From the NCBI RefSeq assembly GCF_000018325.1, contig NC_009922.1, positions 1,426,001 through 1,490,000 on the forward strand: DNA of 64,000 bases, read 5' to 3'. Position 1 is the first letter of the stretch. Every line of letters starts with the position of its first letter. The translations under genes were made by a program, and so were the position numbers. The notes under the pieces were generated by a model. It did not search any database. It had not been told where the DNA came from and was given only the letters and a program-made list of their open reading frames with translations. The DNA comes from Alkaliphilus oremlandii OhILAs (GTDB taxonomy: Bacteria > Bacillota > Clostridia > Peptostreptococcales > Natronincolaceae). This document shows positions 16,124 to 26,175 of this stretch, one piece after another.

Positions 16124-17794
16124 TTAATACACCCCTTTTGGAATATTAATTAAAATTTTCGTTCCAATATCAATGGTACTTTGAATTTTTAGTCCGTAGT
16201 CTTTTCCATATATAGATTGAAGCCTTTTATCTACATTTTTAATACCAATTCCGTGATGGGTAGGTTTATGGGCACCGCTATCAAAGCCAATGCCGTTATC
16301 TTCAATATGAATGATATAATGCTCCAAGTCTTCGTGTATCATCACATATATTGTTCCGCCATCTTTTTTAGGATAGATTCCATGTTTCACAGCATTTTCT
16401 ACTAATGGCTGCAATACTAGATGGGGAATTTTAAAGTTATCGCAATTGATATCATACACCACATTCAATTTTTTTCCGAATCTAGCCTTTTCAATTTCGA
16501 GATAAGCTTCAACGTGTTTTATTTCGTTACTAATATCTACGATGTATTCGTTTTCCTTAAAGCTTTCTCGTAGAAAGTTTCCTAAATTTATCAAAAGCTT
16601 TCGAGCTAGTTCTGGATCGATTCTACATAAAGAAACGATGGTATTGATGCTATTAAATAAAAAATGCGGATTGATCTGAGCCTGTAGAGCTTTTAATTCA
16701 GCGATGGATAGTAGTTTTGCATTATAATCGATCTCAGCCAATTCAATTTGAGTGGAAAAGAGTTTAGCAAGGTCTTCTGCTAATTGCACATCGACGCTTG
16801 AAATTCCATTTTTTGTAGCTTTGTAAATCTTCAACACACCGATGACTTGATCTTTTTTAAATAACGGAACGACGATGGTGGATTTAAGCTTACAATTTTT
16901 ATTTTGACACCCTATTTCTTCTTTATTTTCCACAATAACGGATCTTTTGAGTTTGAGTGCCGTCTTAGTTGCTACTGTTTTAATGGTTTCACCCGGTAGA
17001 TGATGATCTGATCCGACACCGACGTGGGCAATAATCTCACTTTTATTGGTAATGGCTACTGCATCAACCTTCGCTATGGAATAGATGATATCACAAGTAG
17101 CAGAAGCCGTTTCTTGGTTAAATCCGTTTCTTAAGATGGGTAATGTTTTATCTGCTATTTTTAAGGCTAACTCCGATTGAATAGCAGCTTCTCTTTCTTG
17201 TTCTTTAAAAATACTTTCAAGAAGTAAGATAAACAAAGCCACACCGATGGAATTCATCAAAGTCATAGGCATAATAATTTTTTTTACCACATTTACTGCA
17301 ACCGGATATGGCTTAGCAACTATAATTACGATTAACATCTGAAGGATTTCCGCAACCATTGTGACACTAAAACCTAGAATCCAATTTTTATTCACTTTGT
17401 CCTTGTATCGATAGGCGATGCTCCCTAATATACCACCAACGACGGTGGATATCATACAGGCAACAGAAGTAAAACCACCGATATCAATGACCCATCTGTG
17501 AACACCGGCAACGACACCAGCACTAATCCCTACAAAGGGACCAGCCAAAAGTCCACCAACAACAACGCCAATAACTCTAGAATTAGCAATAGCACCCTCT
17601 ATAGGAAAGCCATAATAGGTACCTAAAATTCCAAAGGTACTAAAGATGATGGCTAAAAAAATTTTATTTTTAAAAGAATTCTTTTTGTTTAAGATTAAAT
17701 TTTTAAAGGAATTTGTCTTTGATAACAAAAAGGTGATCAGAAACATTAAAGAGATGCTATTTAAAAGAGTTATGGGAATTTTAAATATTTCCAT
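16124..17794 (-). CDS. LytS-family sensor histidine kinase
   Basis: 556 residues: an N-terminal 5TMR-LYT membrane domain (about six hydrophobic segments up to ~res 205), a GAF-like domain (~220-350), then a HisKA_7TM-type kinase core with the phospho-His in LQAQINPHFLFNSINTI and an ATPase domain (VLQPLVENAVKHG; EDNGIGFD; GIGIKNVDKRL). The architecture matches BtsS/YpdA and LytS. The ATG at 17794 follows a GGGGGTG site. It probably senses extracellular pyruvate or a related metabolite; this is inferred from family and context only. Confidence 0.93.
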   Translation of the reverse strand: MEIFKIPITLLNSISLMFLITFLLSKTNSFKNLILNKKNSFKNKIFLAIIFSTFGILGTYYGFPIEGAIANSRVIGVVVGGLLAGPFVGISAGVVAGVHRWVIDIGGFTSVACMISTVVGGILGSIAYRYKDKVNKNWILGFSVTMVAEILQMLIVIIVAKPYPVAVNVVKKIIMPMTLMNSIGVALFILLLESIFKEQEREAAIQSELALKIADKTLPILRNGFNQETASATCDIIYSIAKVDAVAITNKSEIIAHVGVGSDHHLPGETIKTVATKTALKLKRSVIVENKEEIGCQNKNCKLKSTIVVPLFKKDQVIGVLKIYKATKNGISSVDVQLAEDLAKLFSTQIELAEIDYNAKLLSIAELKALQAQINPHFLFNSINTIVSLCRIDPELARKLLINLGNFLRESFKENEYIVDISNEIKHVEAYLEIEKARFGKKLNVVYDINCDNFKIPHLVLQPLVENAVKHGIYPKKDGGTIYVMIHEDLEHYIIHIEDNGIGFDSGAHKPTHHGIGIKNVDKRLQSIYGKDYGLKIQSTIDIGTKILINIPKGVY

Positions 17795-17969
17795 AGATAC
17801 ACCCCCTGTATTTTTATAAGACTAATTCTATCATAGAAATAAGGGGGGAATCAATCAAAGTAAAAATAGATGGCAGAGTTTGTTTGTATTATAGAAAGGA
17901 TTTAATTTAAGATTGTAGAATAATATATGAATCACAGTACAAATAAAATAAATCTTCAAGGAGATAGAA

Positions 17970-20900
17970 ATGGAAAAAGCCATACTGAAAAGCTTTGCTT
18001 TACATTTGAAAAATCAGTTAACGCACGGTGTGATGGAGAAGATAACGGGAGATGAGGACCCATCTATAATAGAAGATATAGGATACAACTTATTTATCCG
18101 ATTGATCTCCATTAGATTTATGGAAGTAAATCATTTTATCGGGTGGCATCTCAATCAAGATTTTAATGTAGTTGACTTTATAGATATATGCACTTATTTA
18201 GAAACAAAGATGCCGTATATATTCAATAGAACAGAAGAACATGTCTATGATTTATTGCCATCCAACATGTTTGGCAAGCACTCTATCATTTCATATTTGG
18301 TAGAAGGGATAGAAGAATCTTATTGGAAAATGGATTTTCATGAAGACGATTCAAAGAAAGGGTATGGCATAGAAATCATAGGGTGGCTTTATCAATATTA
18401 TTTTTCAGATAAAAAAAATAAAATTTTCTCAAGTCTCAAGAAAGAGAAGTTGACGAAAATACATATTCCTACTGCGACTCAAATTTTTACCCCCAAATGG
18501 ATTGTTCAGTATATGGTAGAAAACACCTTGGGGAAGTTATGGCTTGAGCACAATGGCAACAAAACAGTAGCTACAAATTGGAAGTATTTAATTCAAGAAA
18601 ATAAGACGTATTGGAACGGTACAGACTCTAATTTGCTGCAAACAAAAGGTATAAACCCGGAGCAGATAAAAATACTAGATCCTGCCATGGGCAGTGGTCA
18701 TATTCTATCCTACGCTTTCGATGTTTTATATGATATTTACCGAAGCTGTAATTATAAAGAGGAAGAAATACCGCTACTGATACTAGAAAAGAATCTCTAC
18801 GGATTGGACATTGACGATAGAGTCAGCAAATTGGCTATGTTTGCACTTTTAATGAAAGCGATGAAAAAAAGTGTTGGTATATTGGAGGCTCATCCTAAAT
18901 TCAACTTAATCGCGATTAAAGAAAGTGATGAGATTTTCGATGAAGTCATAGCGTATATAGAAACAATCAATATTAAAGATGCTAAAGGTGCAGCTTGTAA
19001 AGAAGATGTACTGTATTTAATCAATACTTTTCAAAATGCAAAGGAATATGGTGCATTATTAAATATCAATCCTATAGATTATGATTCTTTAGAGCGCTGG
19101 GAGGAAATAAAACCTATTATAGACAAGCTTTATTTTTTAATTCACCAAGGAAGAATTATGACGCAGGAATATGATGTAGTAATTACCAATCCGCCTTACA
19201 GTGGACTAAGACGCTTGAATTGCATCTTAAAACAATTTATTGAAGCGCATTATAAGGATTACAAATACGATTTATTTTCTGTGTTTATGGTAAAAAATAT
19301 GAGGTATACTAGGAATAATGGAATCGCTGGATTTATGACGCCAAATGTATGGCAATTTATTTCCTCCTATGAAAATTTAAGAAAATATATTCTGGATCAT
19401 TATCAATTAGTAAGTCTAATTCAACTAGGGGATGAGGGATTCAAGGATGCCTCTGTAGCCATCAGCACTTTTGTTATTAAAAAGTGCAAGGCCGATTCAA
19501 AAACGATTTTTATTAAGTTGAATAGTGAAGATAGTAAAGATACAAAAACTGTACAGAATAAAATTCGGAATTTCGATAAAGAACAATACGCTGTGGATCA
19601 AAGGATGTTTCACAACATTACTGGAAACAAGCTAGCTTTTTGGATTGGAGAAAAAACCATGGAAGTATTTAAAGGGGCAAATACCTTGGGAGATATTAGT
19701 AAGCCTAGACAGGGGATGGCAACTTCTGATAATCATAGATTTGTAAGATATTGGTATGAAGTGAATGCAGAAGAAATTTACTTTCCAGAGAAACAGGGAA
19801 AGGATAAAGAGTCCATATGGTTCCCTTATAATAAAGGTGGGGGAAAAAGAAAGTGGTACGGAAATAATATATTTGTTGTCAATTGGCAACATAATGGATA
19901 TGAAATAAAAGAATATGCAAAGAGGTTGTATGGGAATTATAGCAGAACCATAAAGAATGAAAGCTTTTATTTTAGAAAAGGTATTACCTATACTTTTATT
20001 GGTCGGGATATTGCCCCAAGGTTTTCGCCAGAAGGATTTATTTTTGATGTAGCTGGATCCATGATATTTATGGAAGATGAAAAATTATATTATATTTTAG
20101 GGTTGTTGGGGTGTAAAGTTTCAAAACACTTAATGGCATTTATAAATCCTAGTCTAAATACACAGGTGGGTGATATAAAGAGCATTCCCATTGTCGATGT
20201 ATTAGAGAAAACGATCGTAGAAAAAATTGAACAAATCGTTATAGAAAATATAAAGATGTCTAAGATGGATTGGGACGCCTATGAAATCTCTTGGGATTTT
20301 AAAAAGCATCCGTTTATAAGCTTTGCAGGAAGCTGTAAAAATATCAAAGAAGCTTATAGGATGTGGGAAGAGTGGACATATGATCAATTTTATCAGATGA
20401 AACGCAACGAAGAAAGGTTAAATCGTCTCTTTATTAGGATTTATGGCATAGAAGGGGAGCTTGCTCCAGAGGTTAATGAGAATGAAATAACCATAAGAAA
20501 AGCAAATAAAGAGCGAGATGTCCAATCTTTTATTTCTTATGCTATAGGTTGTATATTGGGACGATATTCTTTAGATGAAGAGGGGCTAATATATGGGGGA
20601 GGAAATTTTGAGCAGAAATTTAAGAAGAAAGATGGTATATGGTACATCTATACGAAAAAAGGATGGGTGAAATCCTCTATAATCATTACGGAGAAATTAT
20701 GTTTAAATAATAGTTCCTGCCAACTCTATATTGTAGATAAATTTATTGATTTTCTTCAAACAGTTTTCGGGATAGAATCTTTAGCATACAATTTAACTTA
20801 CATTGCCAGTATACTAGAACCAATGAGTTCGGAGCCAGCCATTGAAATCATCCAAAGATATTTTTCAAAACAATTTGTTCAAGAACATGTACGAATTTAT

Positions 20901-20990
20901 CAAAATAAACCCATATATTTAGTGGTAGAGGATGAAAATGATCCCGAAGCCCTATACTTGATTTATGGACACCGATATAATAAAAATTGA
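17970..20990 (+). CDS. PglX-like adenine-specific DNA methyltransferase (BREX-type), orphan
   Basis: 1006 residues. The N-terminus includes the PglX-type stretch YNLFIRLISIRFMEVN; then IFTPKWIVQYMVENTLG, SAM motif I DPAMGSGHIL (~res 237) and catalytic NPPY (~res 407) follow, as in N6-adenine methylases of the BREX/type IIG kind. BREX PglX is usually ~1200 residues. No PD-(D/E)xK nuclease motif is obvious, and no brxA, brxB, brxC, pglZ or brxL lies within reach. It is flanked by an unrelated sensor kinase and small genes, so it is an orphan methylase or a stripped defence remnant. Confidence 0.8.
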   Translation: MEKAILKSFALHLKNQLTHGVMEKITGDEDPSIIEDIGYNLFIRLISIRFMEVNHFIGWHLNQDFNVVDFIDICTYLETKMPYIFNRTEEHVYDLLPSNMFGKHSIISYLVEGIEESYWKMDFHEDDSKKGYGIEIIGWLYQYYFSDKKNKIFSSLKKEKLTKIHIPTATQIFTPKWIVQYMVENTLGKLWLEHNGNKTVATNWKYLIQENKTYWNGTDSNLLQTKGINPEQIKILDPAMGSGHILSYAFDVLYDIYRSCNYKEEEIPLLILEKNLYGLDIDDRVSKLAMFALLMKAMKKSVGILEAHPKFNLIAIKESDEIFDEVIAYIETINIKDAKGAACKEDVLYLINTFQNAKEYGALLNINPIDYDSLERWEEIKPIIDKLYFLIHQGRIMTQEYDVVITNPPYSGLRRLNCILKQFIEAHYKDYKYDLFSVFMVKNMRYTRNNGIAGFMTPNVWQFISSYENLRKYILDHYQLVSLIQLGDEGFKDASVAISTFVIKKCKADSKTIFIKLNSEDSKDTKTVQNKIRNFDKEQYAVDQRMFHNITGNKLAFWIGEKTMEVFKGANTLGDISKPRQGMATSDNHRFVRYWYEVNAEEIYFPEKQGKDKESIWFPYNKGGGKRKWYGNNIFVVNWQHNGYEIKEYAKRLYGNYSRTIKNESFYFRKGITYTFIGRDIAPRFSPEGFIFDVAGSMIFMEDEKLYYILGLLGCKVSKHLMAFINPSLNTQVGDIKSIPIVDVLEKTIVEKIEQIVIENIKMSKMDWDAYEISWDFKKHPFISFAGSCKNIKEAYRMWEEWTYDQFYQMKRNEERLNRLFIRIYGIEGELAPEVNENEITIRKANKERDVQSFISYAIGCILGRYSLDEEGLIYGGGNFEQKFKKKDGIWYIYTKKGWVKSSIIITEKLCLNNSSCQLYIVDKFIDFLQTVFGIESLAYNLTYIASILEPMSSEPAIEIIQRYFSKQFVQEHVRIYQNKPIYLVVEDENDPEALYLIYGHRYNKN

Positions 20991-21019
20991 GACGACTTTC
21001 AAGATACATAAATCATATA

Positions 21020-21292
21020 CTAGCGATTGATATCAAATATACTTTGCCCAGATTCAAAATTAATCACGAATTCTAAGGTTGTTGTTGGATTGATGATGAT
21101 AGATATAGATGCAGAAGCTGAATTCCTACGGGTTTCCGGTGAAAATCTAATATCAAAGGGAATACCAGCTTTAATAAGTAATGTAATCAATAGGTTAAAT
21201 TGGGCAATTTGAAAAAGATCGTTGTTTAACATTTTTTTGAATATATCGGTAGATAACAACTGAACTAATTCTGGGTTAATAAATGGGTCCAT
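21020..21292 (-). CDS. small protein of unknown function
   Basis: 90 residues (MDPFINPELVQLLSTDIF...). The minus-strand AAAGGAG site 7 nt before the ATG at 21292 supports this reading over an overlapping plus-strand frame of 61 codons. No TM segment or recognised domain. It is convergent with the methylase gene. Confidence 0.55.
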   Translation of the reverse strand: MDPFINPELVQLLSTDIFKKMLNNDLFQIAQFNLLITLLIKAGIPFDIRFSPETRRNSASASISIIINPTTTLEFVINFESGQSIFDINR

Positions 21293-21472
21293 TTACATTC
21301 TCCTTTAAATATGAGATACTCCGATTGGTATTATTCTATGTTACTTATGATCAGTTGTGCGTACAATTTCGCAGAGATGCAGTATGAAATCTTTATAAAA
21401 TCTAGGAATTGAATTATATTTTTATAAATCTTAGACATACTAAACAAATATAGCGTTGAATTTTTAAATCTA

Positions 21473-21994
21473 ATGAAGAAGGTGAAGACATTGAAGAAGG
21501 CACTATGTATTTTGATAATCCTAGCCAGTATTCCATTCATATTTGCAGGATGTACTTCAGGGAGAGAACCGGAAAATTCTATTATGGATGATAATACAAA
21601 TTTAACTGGATCTCTTCTGAACAAAAACGAGAAAAATAGGGACGAACTTACGCTGGTGGAACTAAAAAACATATTAGAATCCAGTAATATGATAGAAGTC
21701 AAAGATATCAATGGCCAAATTATAGGAAAGGTTATGGAAGGAAAGAAAATCAATCAAATTGTAGAAAATATTTATGAATTTAAGGCAGATACAGATCACC
21801 AATACTCTTCGGAGGAAAATGTACTTGCCACCATCAATTTCTACCCATCAAATCATGAGGCGATCTATGGGTTGATTAAAGAAAAGTTCATTTACATAGA
21901 AGGATATTACTTTACCTCTAAAAATAGCGATATTAAAAAAATCATCGATTATTTTAATATAAACACAGAAGGAGAACCTGTAGTAGGAGACTAA
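21473..21994 (+). CDS. lipoprotein of unknown function
   Basis: 173 residues with a lipoprotein signal: Lys-rich start, hydrophobic core ALCILIILASIPFIF, lipobox FAGC. The mature part is hydrophilic and includes VELKNILESSNMIEVKDINGQ. I recognise no domain. TTG 21491 with AAGGTG ahead is a plausible alternative start and still leaves a complete signal peptide. Convergent with the Nudix gene, with only 8 nt between stops. Confidence 0.7.
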   Translation: MKKVKTLKKALCILIILASIPFIFAGCTSGREPENSIMDDNTNLTGSLLNKNEKNRDELTLVELKNILESSNMIEVKDINGQIIGKVMEGKKINQIVENIYEFKADTDHQYSSEENVLATINFYPSNHEAIYGLIKEKFIYIEGYYFTSKNSDIKKIIDYFNINTEGEPVVGD

Positions 21995-22002
21995 CAGGTT
22001 CT

Positions 22003-22617
22003 CTATTTGATTGTATCTAAAAAAGCCTTTAATATTTTTGCAGTAATTCCCCATATGACATAGTCATTATATTGATAAAAGTAAACAGGATACGTTCCAG
22101 CTTTCCAATCATAAGCCTTGCCATTTTGAACGAGGTGAAAAGGAAAGTCATCTGTAGCTTCGGTATGAATCATCATGGAGCTGACCTTTGGTTCCTGACG
22201 TAATAATTCTTCTATGGGCACCGTAAATATAGAAGAAACTTCGTGTTGATTAAAGTCCAACGCCCTAATGTCTACATCTTTTAAGATGCCACAAAATGAA
22301 TATATGGCCATATTAAAAGGTGTAACCAAATAATCCAGCGCACTCATCACTTCAATATTATTTTCAAGAATATTTAATTCCTCCGATGTTTCACGTATTG
22401 CACACTCCATAGGAGTTTCATAGGGTTCGATTTTTCCACCAGGAAAACATATTTCACCGGGTTGCTTGCTCAGGGAAAGAGAACGAACTTGGAAAAGAAT
22501 ATGGCAGCTTTTATCGATTTCAACGATTGGAATAAGAACTGCCGACTCATGAACAATATCCAAAAGTACTGGCTTTTTATTATGTAATGCCTTTCTAATC
22601 AATTGAATGTCCATCAT
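22003..22617 (-). CDS. Nudix hydrolase (CoA pyrophosphatase-like)
   Basis: 204 residues. Nudix box GGKIEPYETPMECAIRETSEE fits Gx5Ex7REUxEE; before it lies FQVRSLSLSKQPGEICFPGGK, typical of the YeaB/NudL CoA-diphosphatase group, which would recycle CoA to phosphopantetheine and 3',5'-ADP. The start is ATG 22617 or 22614, preceded by GGAGGT; the longer frame from 22794 has no RBS. Confidence 0.88.
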   Translation of the reverse strand: MMDIQLIRKALHNKKPVLLDIVHESAVLIPIVEIDKSCHILFQVRSLSLSKQPGEICFPGGKIEPYETPMECAIRETSEELNILENNIEVMSALDYLVTPFNMAIYSFCGILKDVDIRALDFNQHEVSSIFTVPIEELLRQEPKVSSMMIHTEATDDFPFHLVQNGKAYDWKAGTYPVYFYQYNDYVIWGITAKILKAFLDTIK

Positions 22618-23107
22618 TAAAGACCTCCTCTCTTTATGTATTATACCATCAAAGGTTTTAAAAAGTCCAAATTGTATCCATAAATCCATTTTAATGCTTG
22701 GATTATATTTTAAGAATAGGTTACGTCCACCAGCATATCTATAGATTAAATAGAAGTTTTTTATTAGGAATGGAAAATCGAAAGGGGTACTCATTGATAA
22801 TTTTAATAAAATTTATCCGTATAAATATTCAAAGATTTACTCCGAGATATTATTAGTGTAATAATCTGAGTACTTTCTTTATTCTGATCATGAATTTCTG
22901 GAAAGAATACGAAAATAGATTCATATTCATTTGTTTTAAAGTTCAAGACCTGAATGAACACAATTATTAAATTACATCGAGGTTTGTACATCCTTTCAAG
23001 AAGTCCTTACTTTAAAGGTTGGTGGCTCATACTTTAATTTAGACATTCATTATACCAGAGATTTTAATTTAGAGAAACGAAATAATTACAAAAAAGAAAT
23101 AAAATGC

Positions 23108-23136
23108 TTGAAAATATTAAACAAATGTAATAAAAT
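23108..23136 (+). promoter_or_regulatory. sigma-A promoter of opp operon 1
   Basis: TTGAAA (23108-23113), 17-bp spacer, TAAAAT (23131-23136). This is a strong match for a low-GC Firmicute. Confidence 0.75.
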
Positions 23137-23142
23137 ATACAG

Positions 23143-23233
23143 AAATCCCAGGAGGGATTTTGGTGAAAATTGAAAAACATCAATAGATATAGATGTAAAA
23201 TAGATAAATATACGATATGTTGTATATTTATCT
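23143..23233 (+). promoter_or_regulatory. two inverted repeats in the opp1 leader
   Basis: First: AAATCCC (23143-23149) / GGGATTT (23154-23160), right at the expected transcription start. Second: a perfect 12-bp repeat AGATAAATATAC (23202-23213) / GTATATTTATCT (23222-23233) with an 8-nt gap. They may be mRNA structures or operator sites for a nutrient regulator; no known riboswitch class is recognised. Confidence 0.5.
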
Positions 23234-23411
23234 CTAAAAACTAAAAGTTATTTTTATAATAAAGCAGGATAAAGTTAAATTGTATAGAATACTTATAAAA
23301 ATTAAAAAATTCTTAACTTTAAAACTTATTTAATATTTTGAAAGGGGGAATGCAAAAAAAGGATGGATTAAAAAAGTTTTGGACACAAAATATCATTAAG
23401 GGGGAAACAAG

Positions 23412-25103
23412 ATGAAAAAAAGTATTGTATTATTATTGATTTTCACAATGGTAGTATCTACTTTCCTTATAGGGTGTGCACCTAAGGAACCAGCAGTAGT
23501 TGAACCAGGTACAGAGACGCCAGTAGCAAAACTTCCAGGAGCAGAGAGAGGTAATGTTTTAACAGTAGGTGGAACAAGTCCACAGGGTATATTTAACCCA
23601 CTTACTTCTAGTACAGCGTATGATAGATATATCTATGACTTAATATTTACTTATCTACTAGAAGTTGAACCAAGCGGTGCTTTAACAACAGACGGTTCTT
23701 TGACTAAAGAATATACAGTGTCTGAAGACGGATTGGTATATACCTTTAAATTGAGAGAAGGTATTAAATGGCATGATGGAACTGATGTAACAGCAGATGA
23801 CGTAGTGTTCAGTTACAATGCAATCTTTGCACCAGATTATAAGGGCAGACTATATATTGCAGGAATGCAAAGTATCGTTGGTGCTGACGATGTAAAAAAA
23901 GGAAATGCGAAAACTGCTGAAGGTGTTAAAGCTTTAGATAAGTATACCGTTGAGGTTACTGTAAATGAAGCTAGAGCAACTACCTTAAGACAAATAGCAG
24001 GTTTTTGTCCAATACCAAAACATTACTATGAAAAAGCAAGTGCAGATGAAATGGCTGCTTTAGATCGTGATCCATTAGGAAACGGCGCTTTTAAATTAAA
24101 GAAATACGAAGTTGAACAATACGTAGAATTAGAGCCAAACAAAGATTACTGGCAAGGAGCGCCAAAGCTTGATGGTATCATTTGGAAGGTCGTAGCTAGA
24201 CAGAACGAGTTATCTGAGTTTGAAATCGGTTCTATCGATGCAGTGAACTTTGAAAACTCTAAGGAAAACTACGAAGTAATCGAAGGATATGAGCATTCTA
24301 ATCTTTTGAATAACTGGAACAATGGTTATGCATATGCTGCATTTAACTTCAGCAACCCAATTTTCCAAGATAAGAACGTTAGACAGGCACTTGTTTACGG
24401 TTTAGACAGACATGGCTTCGTTAAATCCTTCTTTGGAGATTTGGGTGGAGAAGTTGCACATGCTCCAATTTCACCAGTATCCTGGGCATATCCAGATGCT
24501 AGCAAATTAAATCCATACGACTATAATCCACAGAAAGCAGGAGAATTACTCGATGCAGCTGGCTGGACTATGGGATCTGATGGATTTAGATATAAAGATG
24601 GAAAGAAATTAGCATTCAAATGGACATCTTACAGTGATTCAGAGTGGGCTGTAAAGATCACTGCACTAGCTGCAGACAATTGGAAACAAATCGGTGTTGA
24701 TTGTACAATCGAGTTAATGGACTTTAACTCTTTATCAGAGTTAACGAATGATCCAGGAAATAAGGACAAATGGGATATGTTCAATATGGCTTGGAGCTTA
24801 ACTGCAGACCCAGATATGTACTCTACATTCAGTAAAACTACATTTGCACCAGGGAATAACAAGGGCTTCTTTGAAAATGAAAAAATTGAAGAGTTAATGA
24901 TTAGAGGTCAGGCGGAATTCGATCAAGCGAAGCGTAAAGATATTTATCAAGAGCTTGCAAAAGAATTTAACGAAGAACTACCATATATATTCGTTTATGT
25001 AAGAATGAATCCATGGCTAGTAAACAAGAGAGTTAAAAACTTTAACCCAACAGAATTTACTCAGTGGACACAAAATTCTCATTTAATAGAAATCGCTCAA
25101 TAA
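23412..25103 (+). CDS. oligopeptide ABC transporter, substrate-binding lipoprotein (operon 1)
   Basis: 563 residues. Signal peptide with lipobox LIGC (~res 22); family 5 solute-binding fold with LTKEYTVSEDGLVYTFKLREGIKWHDG and the DKNVRQALVYGLDRH stretch. It binds extracellular peptides (or a similar solute) and delivers them to the permease encoded downstream. RBS AAGGGGG before ATG 23412. It is the first gene of the five-gene operon. Confidence 0.93.
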   Translation: MKKSIVLLLIFTMVVSTFLIGCAPKEPAVVEPGTETPVAKLPGAERGNVLTVGGTSPQGIFNPLTSSTAYDRYIYDLIFTYLLEVEPSGALTTDGSLTKEYTVSEDGLVYTFKLREGIKWHDGTDVTADDVVFSYNAIFAPDYKGRLYIAGMQSIVGADDVKKGNAKTAEGVKALDKYTVEVTVNEARATTLRQIAGFCPIPKHYYEKASADEMAALDRDPLGNGAFKLKKYEVEQYVELEPNKDYWQGAPKLDGIIWKVVARQNELSEFEIGSIDAVNFENSKENYEVIEGYEHSNLLNNWNNGYAYAAFNFSNPIFQDKNVRQALVYGLDRHGFVKSFFGDLGGEVAHAPISPVSWAYPDASKLNPYDYNPQKAGELLDAAGWTMGSDGFRYKDGKKLAFKWTSYSDSEWAVKITALAADNWKQIGVDCTIELMDFNSLSELTNDPGNKDKWDMFNMAWSLTADPDMYSTFSKTTFAPGNNKGFFENEKIEELMIRGQAEFDQAKRKDIYQELAKEFNEELPYIFVYVRMNPWLVNKRVKNFNPTEFTQWTQNSHLIEIAQ

Positions 25104-25130
25104 CTAAAAAACCTTAATTAACTTTATAAG

Positions 25131-25158
25131 CATATAGCCTAGGTTCCTAGGCTATATG
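25131..25158 (+). promoter_or_regulatory. intercistronic hairpin between binding protein and permease (operon 1)
   Basis: Perfect 13-bp stem CATATAGCCTAGG / CCTAGGCTATATG with a TT loop and no T-run. It is suited to partial termination or 3'-end protection that gives more binding protein than permease. Confidence 0.7.
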
Positions 25159-25190
25159 TACTTATAAATCTCAGACGAGGAGGAATATAT

Positions 25191-26156
25191 ATGGGTAAAT
25201 ACATTGTAAGAAGACTTCTACAGCAAATCCCGATTTTAATTGGCGTTAGTATCCTGCTTTTTTCCATATTCCAATTAGCGCCAGGGTCACCCTTAGCATC
25301 CTTTTATGCAGATCCTAATATGACTGTAGAGCAAATGCAAAAACTAGAAGAAGCATATGGACTTAATAAGTCAGGGCCGGAACAATATTTGGACTATATT
25401 ACAAATATGGTACAAGGAAACTTTGGTAGTTCCATACAATTGAAGCAACCGGTTTCAAAACTCATTGGCGAAAGAATGTGGGCAACATTCTATATCGCAT
25501 TTGTATCTATGATTTTAAGTTTAATTATCGCCATACCAATTGGGGTAATCTCAGCAACAAAACAGTATTCCATATTTGATACGGCTGGAACTGTTTTTGC
25601 ACTGATGGGAATATCCATTCCAGCTTTTTTCTTTGCATTACTTTTAATTAAAAAGTTTTCAATCGATATCCGCTGGTTCCCAATATCAGGTTTGGTAACC
25701 CCTGGTAGACCATTATCTTTTAGAACAAATTTTCCAGATATATTCAAACACAGTATATTACCGTTAGTAGTTCTTGGTTTAACTGGTGCAGGTAGCTTCA
25801 TGAGATACACTCGATCCAGTATGCTGGAAGTAATCCGACAAGACTATATACGTACAGCGAGAGCAAAAGGTTTAAAAGAAAAGGTCGTTATTTATAAGCA
25901 TGCTTTAAGAAATGCACTAATACCCGTAATTACTTTATTGGGGGCTTCTCTTCCTACGCTATTTTCAGGGGCGTTAATGACGGAGATGGTATTCGTACTT
26001 CCCGGAATAGGAAAATTACAGCATCAGGCAGTTTTACAAAGGGACTACCCGCTAATGATGGGAATCAACATGTTTTTAGCTATTTTTACCTTATTCGGTA
26101 ACTTAATAGCAGACATATCCTATGCATTTGTAGACCCTAGAATAAGATTGGACTAA
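25191..26156 (+). CDS. oligopeptide ABC transporter permease (DppB/OppB type, operon 1)
   Basis: 321 residues, six predicted membrane segments, N-terminal YIVRRLLQQIPILIGVSILLF, and the EAA-type loop YIRTARAKGLKEKVVIYKHALRNALIPV that contacts the ATPase. The end AFVDPRIRLD is typical of DppB. RBS GGAGGA before ATG 25191. Confidence 0.94.
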   Translation: MGKYIVRRLLQQIPILIGVSILLFSIFQLAPGSPLASFYADPNMTVEQMQKLEEAYGLNKSGPEQYLDYITNMVQGNFGSSIQLKQPVSKLIGERMWATFYIAFVSMILSLIIAIPIGVISATKQYSIFDTAGTVFALMGISIPAFFFALLLIKKFSIDIRWFPISGLVTPGRPLSFRTNFPDIFKHSILPLVVLGLTGAGSFMRYTRSSMLEVIRQDYIRTARAKGLKEKVVIYKHALRNALIPVITLLGASLPTLFSGALMTEMVFVLPGIGKLQHQAVLQRDYPLMMGINMFLAIFTLFGNLIADISYAFVDPRIRLD

Positions 26157-26175
26157 AAAGGGGGGGAAGAGTAAT

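Larger units (their letters stand above)
22618..23411. other. intergenic region and long leader of opp operon 1
   Basis: No credible gene; the 62-codon minus frame at 22803-22991 lacks a proper RBS. The right half holds the operon promoter and two hairpins, listed separately, giving a leader of about 270 nt. Confidence 0.5.

Noticed and set aside
21027..21212. 61-codon plus-strand ORF opposite the small minus-strand gene.
   Set aside because: It has no RBS, whereas the opposite frame has AAAGGAG at ideal spacing.
22803..22991. 62-codon minus-strand ORF.
   Set aside because: The only AAAGG lies directly against the ATG, composition is that of AT-rich spacer, and there is no recognisable domain.
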